Positions 32,870 to 44,669 of a DNA stretch of 64,000 nucleotides are shown piece after piece. Below the pieces are notes generated by a model that made no database searches, had not been told where the DNA came from, and saw only the letters and a list, made by a program, of their open reading frames with translations. The stretch comes from Bedellia somnulentella. Lineage: Eukaryota > Arthropoda > Insecta > Lepidoptera > Bedelliidae. The stretch spans positions 13,640,001 to 13,704,000 of the forward strand of contig OY755177.1 in assembly GCA_963576735.1 (NCBI GenBank). Direction: 5' to 3'. Made by a program: the position numbers and the translations under genes. Numbering within the stretch: position 1 is the stretch's first letter; the number at the start of each line of letters is the position of its first letter.

Positions 32870-33215
32870 AGAAGGCTCAGTCACCCGATGAGCAATGTTG
32901 GGTAAGGAAAAGGCTATGTTGGGAACTTCACTGCGTGATCAAAACCGAAGCGATCAGATTTGTACGAAGATCCGTATAAGAGCCAGGGAAAATGGCATAT
33001 CCCTAAGAGATAATTGGCAGGGCACAGTGCAAGCTGAGCCTATGGCTGTTGGGGCCCAACAATTTTGGACTGTAAGCCGCTTATCGTTTGACGGCCTGTG
33101 AAACAACCAATTCATAAAGATGAAGATCACGGGAGGCGTTGAATGAGGGCAGCGCATAAACATAAGTTATGGAGATCTCTAGGCTATGTCCAGCAGTTGG
33201 TGCCTGTTGGTTGAA
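32870..33215 (+). pseudogene. RTE-like LINE 3' end, family 2 (RTE2 copy)
   Basis: The plus-strand frame from about 32895 gives GKEKAMLGTSLRDQNRSDQI, then TKIRIRAREN. ERAMLG-SLRDRIR-like sequence is the start of the C-terminal tail of RTE-like reverse transcriptases as I remember them. It then decays, but gaatgagggcagcgcataaa, tatggagatctctaggctat and gtccagcagttggtg at 33145-33205 match the ends at 38066, 59729 and (minus) 62683. Confidence 0.75.
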
Positions 33216-33316
33216 TTAGGTTTTTATAAACAAAGCTGGTTTTCAAGTTACATTCCATCTTTAAAATCTCTTTTATAAAGTCTTTTCGTACAATGAAACT
33301 ATAACTAGACAAAGGA

Positions 33317-33464
33317 CATACATATACTCACGGCTATAAATCCCTTGAAGGGGTAGTCAGAGCTAAGGAGTTAAATTCCTCAGCCACTTTTGGAAAGTTA
33401 GTGGGGAAATGATGCTAAAATAAAGGTTGTTGGTGATGGGTCTCCAACCGCATCGCCCAAAAAT
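33317..33464 (-). mobile_element. Family C SINE, 5'-truncated
   Basis: On the minus strand: gggcgatgcggttggagacc, catcaccaacaacctttatt, gtggctgaggaatttaactc, gctctgactaccccttcaag, gatttatagccgtgagtat and a TATG tail. The 7-bp repeat caaagga occurs just outside both ends (33310-33316 and 33465-33471), a possible short target duplication. Confidence 0.82.
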
Positions 33465-33483
33465 CAAAGGAAAAAGGAATTAT

Positions 33484-34071
33484 ATTGTTATTTATTTTAT
33501 ACTTCATTTCAGCCCGCGTCCGCCTGGACTATTGTTTAAACAAATTTTACCACAAACGGTTGGCAAGTTCAACTGTTACTAGTTCGTTTTAATCTGAATC
33601 TGAGGAGATCTATCTGACAAAAAAATAATCATCAATAAGTGCAGTCTTTTAAGTGTTAAGGTTTCTTTACGCTGGTCCTGTAGGGACCTTTACAAAATCC
33701 GATACAAATATTGTTCTAGATTATAAATAATTTGCTGTAAAAGCTACCCTAATTTTATCAAGATGCATCCAGTAGCTTTTACATGATGCGCCACCATACA
33801 GACAGTCATTTTTTCACAGACAATATTATGATTGATATATTCAATTGGTTTTTTTATTTCGTAGTAAGCGAACGTGTTTGAGTTCTCACCTAAATTAAAC
33901 TTACTTCTACATTTTGAATTAATTAATTAGTGGCAAAAAATATTCTAGTTCAATAAAATCAACATATCATTATCATAGCCTACGTTTTGCTTATTTTATA
34001 TGCCTATTAATATTTATTATATGAGGTCGTCCCGTAATAAGTTTATTCCACAATGATAGCGTCAATCGGTT
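33484..34071. other. No gene seen
   Basis: AT-rich sequence without supported features. Confidence 0.5.
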
Positions 34072-34074
34072 TTA

Positions 34075-34300
34075 GGGCAGAAACTGCGTTACGCGTGTGC
34101 ACGCGCGAATCGGTTGAGATTACGCTGGCCGCTTCATAGCAGATTAGGCACTGACCAATGTAAATTGACTGCTCTTCTAAACACGCGTGGACGCGGCGTG
34201 TGAGGTCTACTGATAGTGGTCAGTGCCCATTCAACTATGAAGCGACCAGCGTAATCTGACCCGACCCGCGACGCGCACACGCGTAACTCAGTTTCTGCCC
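34075..34300. mobile_element. MITE with long imperfect inverted repeats and TTA target duplication
   Basis: 226 bp. The ends are gggcagaaactgcgttacgc and, inverted, gggcagaaactgagttacgc. The arms stay alignable for about 80 bp, including gattacgctggccgcttcat against gattacgctggtcgcttcat, to a short centre near 34160-34215. TTA lies immediately outside each end (34072-34074 and 34301-34303). A 3-bp TTA duplication and G-rich ends are typical of PIF/Harbinger elements. No transposase. The element is far richer in CG than its flanks. Confidence 0.85.
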
Positions 34301-34303
34301 TTA

Positions 34304-35520
34304 GGGTTTTAGATTATCAGATACGAATAACAATAAATGTGTCTAATTTTACTCCAAAGTCGTTTCATTATGACCTAAGCCGACCCCATACTCTGTAAAA
34401 TTAAGACCTTCGTATAAAACTTTACGTACAGCAAGCATATTATATGGAGATGAGAAATAATTGAGGATCCGCGAAGAGAAGGAACCGCGCCGACTATTTA
34501 TATCGGGCGGGCGACTGTATCGCGTTATGTATGTACTTGCCTTTATTTTATTACCATTCGTGGCCGGTTTTAAAACTGATGATGCGTCTGCGACCTGCGA
34601 ACGGAATAATTTTCAATTTAATATGTGCATTTTGAACACATTTCGTCTGTATTCGTATTCTGTCAACGCGGGACATGCATAAAAGTATGGTAAACTGTGA
34701 TTTTATTACGATTATTAATATAAAATTAATAATCAATCATTGCGAGAACATAATTTATGATATTGGAATATAAATGCCCCTTATACAATTTTGCATAATT
34801 ATCACATTCAGAAATTTTATCTACCTATTTGTGCGTGTACTTTACTTACGACTATAATCCTAAAAGGGTTAGCCATCGCCTCAAAATCAATTAAACCCTA
34901 GTAAATAAAAAGAAAATAACGTTTATTTGTTAACAATACACTTTCCCAAAGTCAAAAAAGAAGCGGCTTAGCCTATGCCTGTTGGGTTGCTAAACTTTAT
35001 GATTTGATATGTAAACTAAAAGGCTAAATTTTTCAGCCGCTCCCATAGGGTGGTCTGAGGACTTGAAAGATCACAAGTTGCCAATCAAAATGTGGGATAA
35101 TAAATATTATGTAAATACTAATCAGTTACCCATAGAAGTTAACTCAGTTTTGATATAACCAATACTTCTAATGACCAACAGAGTTAGTTCAAATAAGCCT
35201 TGTACAACAGCTATTTTAAATGCTATTAAAAGTTATTCAAATAAAATCATTCTGGTGATATAAACTTTTTAATTCAATCGAACATAACGAGATTACCAAT
35301 TTAAATTGACATCGATCTAAATATATTAAAACAAGTCAAATCTAATTTGTGGTGTATGGCGAGAGAGGCTGGTAATCGGAAAATATCAAAGATGCACTCG
35401 AGTTAAAAAAAGAGTTGCATCGGTGTTTTTTTCGAATAGCACGGAGTTTGAAGAGCGCGTTCGACTGTGGGAGCAGACTGACAACCATAATACAACCACC
35501 GCGCAGCACACGGACGTTTA
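34304..35520. other. No gene seen
   Basis: AT-rich. Frames at 34461-34682 and, opposite, 34736-34551 overlap each other and have no recognisable domain. A faint family C-like piece may lie at 34845-34900. Confidence 0.45.
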
Positions 35521-35531
35521 ATGAAATGAAA

Positions 35532-35611
35532 GTATTAATGTCATTTTCGTTTTGCGATTAATAAAACGTAAGCATTAAGTTCATTTTCGTTTTGCGATTG
35601 AGTATAAAGTA
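35532..35611 (+). repeat. Two-copy 40-bp tandem duplication
   Basis: tcattttcgttttgcgatt occurs at 35541 and again at 35581, exactly 40 bp apart, with similar sequence before each (agtattaatg and agcattaagt). Confidence 0.8.
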
Positions 35612-36379
35612 TACTATGAGCGTTTATTTCAAACATATAATACTTTTGTGTCAAATTAAAAAATATATATAAAAGTTTGCTTGTTGTAACTTATTCTTTT
35701 GCCATGAGTTTAATCTGATATTGAACGAATCAGTTACTTCAGATTGAATTAAATTATAAACAAATCTAATGTAATGTTCTTATAAGCTAGTAATGGGGGC
35801 ATTATAATAATATAATATAAACGAATTCAGCGCACTCTGCTACAGCTCTCCGTTTTACCATGGTAGAAATGCTCTCATCAGAAAAAAATACTTATCATCA
35901 AACAGAGTGGTCAGTGATGGTGCCGATTGATGTTGCCGGCCGAGTCGTGTGGCCTGGTATAAATTTTTTACCTGCTCTTTTAATAAAAGAATTATACCTA
36001 CTGAATTGTATTTTATGTATTTAACAGCCAACTATGAACGCGGCCTTCAAGAAGCGTTGACAAGATCGTAAAGAAAGAAAGAAACCCGTCCTCAGTTTAC
36101 GTAACAAGAATTACTTGATGTCGATACACAAAAAATGGAGTATTTTTATAAAGAGCCGATAAAGAAGACATAAAGATAATAATCTTATGCCTATATTGGT
36201 TTGTAAACGGTTAGACACAGTCTGAACTGTGAGAATGATTAAAAGAATAAAGTTTAACGAATAGCGTAACGTTATAGCTCTTAATTTTAATAGGTCCTTA
36301 ATATGAACAACTAATAGTTCATACTGACTATTAAAAAGATAGTTAAAAGAAATATAAGTAGTATAATATTGAATAGAGT
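35612..36379. other. No gene seen
   Basis: AT-rich sequence without supported features. Confidence 0.5.
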
Positions 36380-37013
36380 GTAACTAGTGTGAGTGTAAAT
36401 CATGTAGTCCTGTTATCCCTCATCAGGGACATAGGGCCCTAAGAAGAGATCTCCACTTTTCTCGATTATGTGCGGCAGCTTCCAGGTCTTTCCAGCTGAG
36501 TTCAGTTGATGCAGCCTCTTTTTCAACTGAGCGCCTCCAAGTGGTACGGGGGCGACCCGGGCTTCTTTTGCCATACGCTTGCCACTTTAACCCTTGTTTG
36601 GATAGATGATTGTCTGGTCTTCTCAGTACATGTCCAATCCAGCGCCATTTCCTCATAAGGATCTCCTTGTCGATGGGCTGTTGGTCAGTCAACTCCCACA
36701 GCCTTACGTTTGTTATGGTTCGCGGCCAGAAGATTCCCAGAATGCGTCGTAAACATTTGTTCACGAAGACCTGTAGCTTGCTGGTTACTTCATTTTTGAC
36801 GAGCCATGTCTCGCATCCGTACAGGAGGACTGATTTTATATTGGAATTGAACACTCTGATCTTCGTACGCTGTGTTATAATGGAAGATGTCCACACCGGT
36901 TTTAGTTGGGCGTACGCGGCTCTTGCTTTATTGATGCGCGCCTCTATATCCGCTTCCGCTCCCCCTCTGGGGTCCACGACGCTCCCGAGGTAGGTAAATC
37001 GCTGCACTTGTTT
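36380..37013 (-). pseudogene. LINE reverse-transcriptase C-terminal region, third family
   Basis: The minus-strand frame is intact from about 37010 to TGA at 36423-36425, about 194 codons. The GTG at 37007 is not a true start but the point of 5' truncation. The product has QRFTYLGSVVDPRGGAEADI, ARINKARAAYAQLKPVW, a basic stretch with TKIRVFNSNIKSVLLYGCET, LRRILGIFWPRTITN, RKWRWIGHVLRRP, and GRPRTTWRRSVEKE before the end. This is the connection and C-terminal tail following the polymerase in a widespread class of animal LINEs (RTE-like or related). The palm motifs are missing. It is richer in GC than its flanks and differs clearly from RTE1 and RTE2. About 40 bp of 3' UTR follow. Confidence 0.88.
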
Positions 37014-38037
37014 AGTTTAGTGAATAAACAAATAATATAACGCTATATCGTGAACAAATTAGACATTTACATTTATTATCATTATCATCACAATAAACAA
37101 ATTATTATTGGCCACCACTACCACTTTACTCGTATTCCATCTCTTAAAATACTAATTTTTCCGAGCTCAGAAATCATTAACACAAACTTAGGACACATTT
37201 TCGATGGTCGCTCATTTAGTATGAACAAGTGTGACATAAAAGAAAATGGGTAAAAAAATATTCAGAATGAGTAATAGGATGCAGTAAGGTCGCACGTATC
37301 GGTATTAAACAAACTGTTTAAAAGGTGATGGTTGACCCATGACTCAAACCAACGACGTCAGTGGCCTCGTCATCATTGTATTAACGTTTTTGACGTAAAA
37401 CATTATTCAATATTTATTCACGGTAAAAACTATTTTAGTCCAACATATTTTTATTATCACATGATATTACGATTGCAAAGATGCCTGTGCCCTGGTTTCT
37501 CAAAATTACTGACAATAAATACATAAACACCACTAAAAACATAAGGTTTAAATAAAATGGCTCTTACTCTGAACTGACAAGAGGCGATTTCATTGCCTTG
37601 GTTCTGGTGACACATTTGAATGCTAACCCAACTTTCATACTTTCTTTACTCAATGAAAATCCGGTAGACAGCTACTCACAATAAAAATAAAATAGAAAAT
37701 AAATATCCACAGTAAAAGTTGTGAGAATAACCACATAAATTCATCAAATCTAAATAAGGAAACTACTTGATAAATATTATGTATTTGTCCAATACAATAT
37801 ATTTCATGCCCATTAAAGATCTAACACACATAATCACACACACACACTCTCACACACACACAAACACACATGAAACACACTTTAGAGAAAAATAATTATA
37901 TTTTATTTATCCATACATATTTCTGTTACAAATAAATGCTCAGTTTATCTAATGACATTTGTGAAACATATAATTGGCACGATAAAGTGTTATATTTAAA
38001 AATGCTTGTTAATAGGTTAAGTGCTGTTTGTTTTACT
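37014..38037. other. No gene seen; one microsatellite
   Basis: AT-rich. The frames at 37050-37253 and 37332-37526 are without protein features. The CA microsatellite at 37823-37871 is listed separately. Confidence 0.5.
37823..37871 (+). repeat. CA microsatellite, interrupted
   Basis: Runs of CA broken by TAAT, CTCT and AA, over about 50 bp. Confidence 0.9.
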
Positions 38038-38064
38038 CAATAATAAATAAATAAATAAATAAAT
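38038..38064 (+). repeat. AATA microsatellite
   Basis: Six consecutive AATA units just upstream of an RTE2 fragment. Confidence 0.9.
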
Positions 38065-38065
38065 C

Positions 38066-38190
38066 ACAGCCTCCTACAGGGTAGACCCACAATGAGTTGA
38101 TCATATACGCGGGAAACTTATAGATGAAGGCAGCGCATGACCGATCTTTGGGGAGGCCTATGTCCAGCAGTCGATGTCTAAGGGCTGAAG
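38066..38190 (+). mobile_element. RTE2 LINE 3' end
   Basis: agatgaaggcagcgcatgac, cgatctttggggaggcctat and gtccagcagtcgatgtctaa are the typical ending of this family, which precedes the stop and the ATG-repeat tail. Confidence 0.75.
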
Positions 38191-38798
38191 ATAGAAAAAA
38201 CCCAAATCAACTAACAAGGATCAAGGATAAGGCTTGCTATTTGAGAGGGTTTCCGTTAAATTTATGCAATATTTTTTTGGAAAATAAAGTGCACCTTACA
38301 TGACTATGCTGAAGTTTAATAGGCTAATCATATGAGTTTACTTATTTTGTTACCTAACCTAAACATTAGTCTAATCGGCTAGTAACGAGCTGAAAGCTAT
38401 TTATTGCACTTAAGACATAAGATAAACATACTCATAGATAAACTGTCTGTCATAAAGAGTTTGGTCGAGATCGACGACTCGCGACGTCCCAATCGACAAC
38501 ATATTTAAACTGGTCCAACTGTTTCGGGCACGACAAAAGGAGAACAAATCATGATAATATTATCGAAGCATGTTTATCCCGTTCACGTCATTATAACACT
38601 TAATACTGCACTATAAGTGTCAAAAACATTCAACTCTATTTCCATGGCCGGTTTACCTGCGCATGCGCTTCCTGTGTGGTCCAATCAAAGCATTTGATCG
38701 AATGCCCACCGAAATGACGAGATCTAAACTATGTTAGAGATAACAATGATATATTTGTATTATTGGGTTTAGTAAGATGTAGGATCTCAACCTACTAA

Positions 38799-38905
38799 CA
38801 TACCTAAAGACTGTTATCCAAAAAGAGGTAGCTAGAGCTTCGGAATCAGTAACACTTCAGCCGCTTTTAACAGATTAAATATAAAAGGTGGTTTCAAAGA
38901 TGAAA
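38799..38905 (-). mobile_element. Family C SINE, heavily diverged
   Basis: On the minus strand it keeps cggctgaagtgttactgat, gctctagctacctctttttg and gataacagtctttaggtatg in family order. Only weakly supported. Confidence 0.45.
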
Positions 38906-40133
38906 TATGGTATCCTAAGAAGATTTTCACCGGCGTGATTTGGACTATCAAGGCGCATTGAAAATAGTTGATCCTTGTAATTTAACTTCACTTCCTCCAA
39001 TACATTCTGTATATTCCAATTAATATTATTGGTGTTAGTATATGCATCCTTCATGAAGACGTCTGTGTCCTTGTTGGTAAGTGACTAGCTTATCCCTTTG
39101 AAAACATTCATTAAACAAAACTAGGTATATCTACTAGGCGTCCTTTCCTAACATGCAATTCTAAAGACAGAGCCAAAATATAAAAAACATGTTATAATAT
39201 AAAAATACATCTGTGTTTTTTAAGATGTGATAAAATAAACTTATACAATGTGCGAATTTATTATTCCGTATACTATACGCTACATTGTTTTAAACCATGT
39301 GCAAATAAGGTTGAACAATAAACACTTCATAAAAGTAACTTTAACCTATTCAAGAGTAGTATAAATCGGGGGCAGGCAGAACTTCAAACTCAAATCATTT
39401 TTTATTCGTAGTTAAAAGGATCTAAGTTGGGATCTATGGTAATGAGTTTTCCAACGTCACACGAAAAACACACAATGCTCATAAATCCCCAGGAAACCCT
39501 CGAAAATGATTAGACTAGTGCTATTCTAAGACGTCAGTACGCGACGAATGATACCTTATACATGTATTTATAATAAAATAGTAGGCTTTTTGAAGAGGCT
39601 AAAATATTTAGGATCTGTTTCTATTAATAAACAATTAAAACATAAACAGATCAAAAAACAAGCAAATCTAAATCAATGCATATCAATAACCAAACTTACC
39701 GAGCTTCGCACCCTATCAACTGCAAAATCTTAATATTCACTTCAAAATATAGCATAATGTCAAACAAATGCAAATCATCAACTTATATAATATATTTAAT
39801 ATTATAATGTACAATATATGTCAGTTTTATTGGACGAAGCCGTAATAAAGTTGCAAAATACACAGTGAAGTAGATTAGCCGCCCGTCTGACACAAACCTG
39901 TTCAATTAGTGTTCTCTGTGTCAAAATATTTATAGCTTAATAATAACTCTCGAAAAATTTAAAATAGTGCAGCCTTTGATTAACGGCTCAATTCTCTATA
40001 ATTTGGCTTCCTACTCATGACTCTGAAAGTAATAATTAATAAGACCAAACATAGTAATGTTTATTTTAGCTGACCCTCAAGTGATGATGAATGATTGGTT
40101 TTGAGCCAATATTACATTTAACACCTACTGACA
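38906..40133. other. No gene seen
   Basis: AT-rich. The 61-codon frame at 39548-39733 is not protein-like. Confidence 0.5.
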
Positions 40134-40410
40134 ATCTTCGTTATCACAGCTCCAATATTACCACACCGAGAGGTTTGTGCCCACCCTGATTATTCGGCCA
40201 CAGTCCACCACACTGGCCGTTGTTATCGTGATAGTAGCCGCGGCCAACGGCTTAGCGTGCCCTCCGAAGCTCGACATCATATATATTTCTTGATAATCGT
40301 GTGATTTTAGCCGGGAATACCCTTCCAAACTGAGTAAAATCCACAGGATTTGAACCCTAGAACTCCCCACTATAAGCCAAAAATTCTATCGTTAGACCAC
40401 GGAGGAACCT
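40134..40410 (-). mobile_element. tRNA-derived SINE (family B), full length, inverted
   Basis: On the minus strand the head contains ctccgtggtctaacgataga and a B box gggttcaaatcct at about 40346-40358. The body has gagcttcggagggcacgcta, ccgttggccgcggctactat and ggccagtgtggtggactgtg, matching the copy at 13456 block by block. The minus-strand frame of 70 codons at 40370-40158 is an accident of this repeat. Confidence 0.85.
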
Positions 40411-40482
40411 ATTGACAATAGCTAGTGTAATATTTTATTAAGGTTATTGTTGTAACTAAAGGTTTCCGTAGTGTGAATTATA

Positions 40483-40590
40483 AAAGGGCTTGTTTGAAAT
40501 GATTTATGAATAAAAATTAAACTTGAGAGGTTTGCCAGGATCATACTAAGTTGCGATCGAGTCTCTGCGATGGGTAAATATATGTAAGTA
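40483..40590 (+). mobile_element. RTE1 LINE 3' end, diverged
   Basis: Contains cttgagaggtttgccaggat, catactaagttgcgatcga, gtctctgcgatgggta and atatatgtaagta. The aatgggaactaa part is deleted. Confidence 0.7.
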
Positions 40591-41074
40591 AACCATATAC
40601 GAAATTCTTGATATTATGAGCTGCATCTACCACTCCTTCGTTGGTATACGACGTAAAGGATATATGAAGTTGCAGGGTTAGAAACAAAAGGTTTTTATAC
40701 CTGTTACGCTGCGGAGTAATCTCTTGCAGTGTTATGATTTTCATGTTATTTTTGTTTGTCATGATTTTTTTGAGATTAATAGTAGAATTTCGGCCCAAAT
40801 CAAAATGACCTCGACAATATAAGCAACGCAAAATGACGATTTGGCCTTCGCGTCCTTCACAAAATATTAACTAATTAGAAATAATTATCACCATACTCAG
40901 TAAATCTGCATATCATCATAGTACCTAAAAAGTACCTCCAGCAATATACTGAACCAGTGCTAGATATTTCTTTAGTTTAGAAGTAGTTTTTGTTTAACTG
41001 TTTCATTTGGAGTTATATCTTTAAATGTAATGTTGTGTACTTGCGTTTCGATTGAATTGTATGTTTACTAAAAC

Positions 41075-41300
41075 TTAAAGAGCTCTATGGGAAGACCATA
41101 GCTTCTTATCCAGGCGACATGAGTTCAGATCCTGGGTATACATACACCAATATGTCTTTGCTAGTCATATTATGGTTGATAAAAAAGGAGAACATCATTA
41201 GGAAACCCGGTTGAGTTATGCTTAGTCATGGGACAGTTTATTCGTTCAAAGCGGCGGCAACATCCGAAAAATTATACGCGATTTTCGGAAGTTCGGGAGT
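41075..41300 (+). mobile_element. tRNA-derived SINE (family A), diverged 5' two thirds
   Basis: B-box-like gagttcagatcctg at 41118-41131; the body has tatggttgataaaaaaggag, aacatcattaggaaacccgg, ttgagttatgcttagtcatg and gcggcggcaac. The 3' part of the family is missing. Confidence 0.72.
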
Positions 41301-43267
41301 TATAGGTTGTGATAACGTAGAAACCATTAGAATATGATTTTGGAAAGCTAAGTAGCCTGAGTAACCGGTTTGAGTTCATTCCTAATTTTAGTTGCATTTA
41401 AAGATATGAAGGGCTTTTCTGTTCAGTGGTAGTGGCTTTTTGGATGTGAAGATAAGTATAAACCATATTGAAATTTTACGAAATAAATTGAGAAAATTGA
41501 CACGAAAAAAATATTGATACAGTGAAAGTCTTTCATTAGATAATATAAGTGAAATAACATAAGTAGGTTTTAATTAACATTTTCTTTTCTTTATAGTCGA
41601 GAGACAAGAAGCCTCCCAGATAGTATATGAGTGGACGGTACTTTTAACTAACTATCCAAAATATCATTAAAAACAATTTTGTGAAACAAATCAATCTCCA
41701 AATGGCGGCCATGTTTTAAAGTAACTGATATAACAATTTATTTATTTGACCAAATGCTGAAAGCAATTCCACCGTCGGCATTACATACCTATAAAATAGT
41801 TGGTCACGTGTCGCCGTTCAAGATAAGAAACTCGTACACATGCACAATTCAAACCACTATTGAAATAATATAACCAGCGTAAATTATGACGACGCTCGCA
41901 AGGTTAGTCCGTCAAGGAAGCGACAGATTTTACTACTTCATAACATTATCGCTCTATTCTACGTCTTAAGTCATACTGTCATCAATTCCACTATTATTAT
42001 TATTTAAATATCTCATTGAACATTAAAAGTCATTTTTGAACTGTCTGCCTATCATTTCAATATAGTACAGACAAAACAATTTCGATATTTATAAATTGTT
42101 ATCTACTCTATTTCAAAGTTACATTTCTTTATTAAGGGTCTCTGTCCAGGGATCAGTACAGACAAATGGTCCAAGTCATATAAGAAAGGACATGCATTAT
42201 CACTTCATATAAAATAATTATCATTCATTAGACAAAGGAAGTGCATTTGAATTTAAACTTACTTAAGTCTCAAAGAAAGAATAAATTAATTACATAACTA
42301 TACTTCTACTGCTTACAATATTTGAAATAAAAACAATACATTTGCACTAAGACGTTAGAATTAAGCGTTATGTACATGATGAGTTTTAATTACAATTCAT
42401 TGTTAATGAGTAGAATTGAGTTCCAATTGGGATTGGCGAATGAGCTGTTAATCGCCATCAGACGTCATAGAGGCTATTTTGGTTCGTTTCAGGTGCAGTG
42501 TCAATTGTAAACACACTACGGTAAGTACTTAGCTTTGAATTCAATAAAATGCTACATTATTGTATCCCTTTTCATATTTACGAATATTGGTTCACGCTGG
42601 GCTACGAGGTTATATTTTATCATGTATAAAATCCTTACCCTTCTTATACCTAAGTTATGTGAAACATCTACAACAAGCAAGCACAGTCTGCATTTGTATA
42701 GAGTCGAGTTATAACAATAGTAATAAAATAAATTAAAACAACGATTAATTTATGCAGAATAATACAAGGTCATCGAGTGTGATAACAATAGCATGGACAC
42801 TTAGAAAAAATATAATTCGTTTCATTTTCAGAAGCGTGAACAAATTGGTGAATAATGCATGGTTAAAGTAAATTACTATGATCCAATATGCCTAGCACTG
42901 CCCTCATAATGTCCATACATACCCACCCATACATATACATTCACCAGAAGTGTAAGAAAGGTATACTCTGCCAAGAAAAAAATCATGACGGTTAATATAA
43001 AAATACATATAATATAATATACAAGCATGTTCAGAATCAATGAGCCTTCAGTCACGTTTGCCAGCTAATAGAAGAAGAACATAACATAAACACAAGTTTT
43101 CTACCACATAACAATAAGAAAAGATGGACCAATGCTTTTCTATATCGCTTGTACTATATTTAATATGTCACTTTTAATCGAAACAATTTTTTTGGAATAA
43201 GTACTGACTGATTCAGGATTTTGTCTCCTAGGAGTAATTGATATTGCTGGTTTTCCAGCTTATGAAT
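41301..43267. other. No gene seen
   Basis: AT-rich, unique-looking sequence without supported frames or repeats. Confidence 0.5.
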
Positions 43268-43600
43268 TTATGAGATGAAAACTTTGTATTGCTGACACAA
43301 CAATGTGACTATTATTAGAAGGTATTCGTTGTCTATTGTATCTTTAGCTTTTCCCCGTTCTAATTTGTGCCTGATCGATGTTTCAATGAAACTAGTAGTA
43401 TGCGTTGGGTTATTAAAACTAATAGCAGAAAATATCTGTACCGCTGCTAAAACAAAACCTATTTTCGTCCATCGAGGAGCCGCCAAGGTCTTCCGACCGT
43501 CAATAGCGTTGCAAATTTCCGATGTTATTGGATTTAATGAAAACGATTTTGCACTGGTACTACTTAAAAACATTACAACACTAGTTTTTAAGCAATTCAT
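43268..43600 (-). CDS. Unrecognised open frame, 110 residues
   Basis: ATG at 43598-43600, stop at 43268-43270. The product has a mixed N-terminal third (NPITSEICNAIDGRKTLA), a hydrophobic segment (TKIGFVLAAVQIFSAISF) that could span a membrane, a charged middle (RHKLERGKAKDTIDNEY) and a hydrophobic end (LLIIVTLLCQQYKVF). The opposite strand is also open over 104 codons, so at most one is real, and both may be chance. No polyadenylation signal or neighbouring exon was identified. I do not recognise a family. Confidence 0.2.
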   Translation of the reverse strand: MNCLKTSVVMFLSSTSAKSFSLNPITSEICNAIDGRKTLAAPRWTKIGFVLAAVQIFSAISFNNPTHTTSFIETSIRHKLERGKAKDTIDNEYLLIIVTLLCQQYKVFIS

Positions 43601-43794
43601 TATCCGACATATTTGTTAGAAAAGTTGTTACATGGTTATTCCTGTGTTAACCAGGACTGAATCGTAGCAGAAAATACTGGGCCCTTAATCGGATTTGTCT
43701 TCATTTAAATGAGTGTTATCATTTAATTTAAAACATAGCAAAACCGAAATAAACAGCTATTCATTTTGGTAAGAAATTTAGTAATAAAATATAA

Positions 43795-44163
43795 CATAAT
43801 AACATAACATAAACACAAACGTTCACGCCGAATATCCCCGAAGGGGTTGGCAGAGGTACTAATACTTCTGAACATCACGTGACTTTGTCACGTGATGTTC
43901 AGAGTACCCACGTTTTGCATGGACAGTGTACTCACGTGATAGGGGCAGGCCTATCGCCGTTTTGTTCGAATACACTGTCACATGACTAAGTACAACTCAG
44001 CCACGTGGGTTTCCTCACGATGTTTTCCCTCACCGTTAACAACCATGATAAATTAACCACACATATGTCTAGAAAAGACAAATTGGTGTAGGCCCAACCC
44101 AGGATTTGAACACTAGTCGTTTTCACGATAACCGAGTGTTCTACCCACTGGGCTATCACAGTT
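43795..44163 (-). mobile_element. tRNA-derived SINE (family A), full length, inverted
   Basis: On the minus strand the head has ctgtgatagcccagtgggta and B-box-like gtgttcaaatcctgggtt. The body has aacatcgtgaggaaaccca, cgtggctgagttgtactta and caaaacgtgggtactctgaa. The tail is atccccgaaggggttgg-like on the plus strand and ends in TATGTT-type repeats. It resembles the copy at 24137 throughout, except for a perfect inverted repeat near 43868-43902. Confidence 0.9.
43868..43902. repeat. Perfect 16-bp hairpin within a SINE
   Basis: ctgaacatcacgtgac (43868-43883) and gtcacgtgatgttcag (43887-43902) are exact complements around a 3-nt ttt loop. In the other family A copies the corresponding arm reads differently (caccaggtgac), so the palindrome is specific to this copy. 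Confidence 0.92.
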
Positions 44164-44669
44164 GCTTAAAATAAGTTTTAAATTAAAATTATAACACAAC
44201 AATATTATCAAACTAAGTACTCCAAATACAGGAGAAATAGATTCAGAGTAAGGAACTCCGATTGCTTACAGTTTTAAATCTATTTTTCCACAACTAACCA
44301 AAAATTTTTTTTCAACCATTATATATGAAAATAATTAGCCGCTAAAAGAAACAAAACAGCTGCATTATGAATTTTGGATTGCTACTACATTATATCTATA
44401 GATTGTGTTGAAGAGATCGTTGCAATTTCTAAGATCTTTCTTATATTTAAGAACATTATGGAAAATGTATTTGTGTTTTGTGAATTTATATATATTTTTA
44501 AGAATTTAAACGTATATACTTACTGTGGCAATAATTAAAATGTTAACACTGTTATCGACCTTTATTCGTTATCAAATATTTTCAGTTATCATTTCGTCAC
44601 AAAAGAGAAGCAATACAACTAATATGGTTAAGATTAGATAATAAAATTACTAGCATAAACTAGTTGTTC

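Noticed and set aside
34025..34310. Possible microRNA precursor
   Set aside because: The arms are about 80 bp, end in matching G-rich termini and are flanked by TTA, which fits a transposable element better than a short miRNA hairpin.
36610..36993. A 127-codon plus-strand frame
   Set aside because: It is the shadow of the minus-strand LINE protein region with recognisable family motifs.
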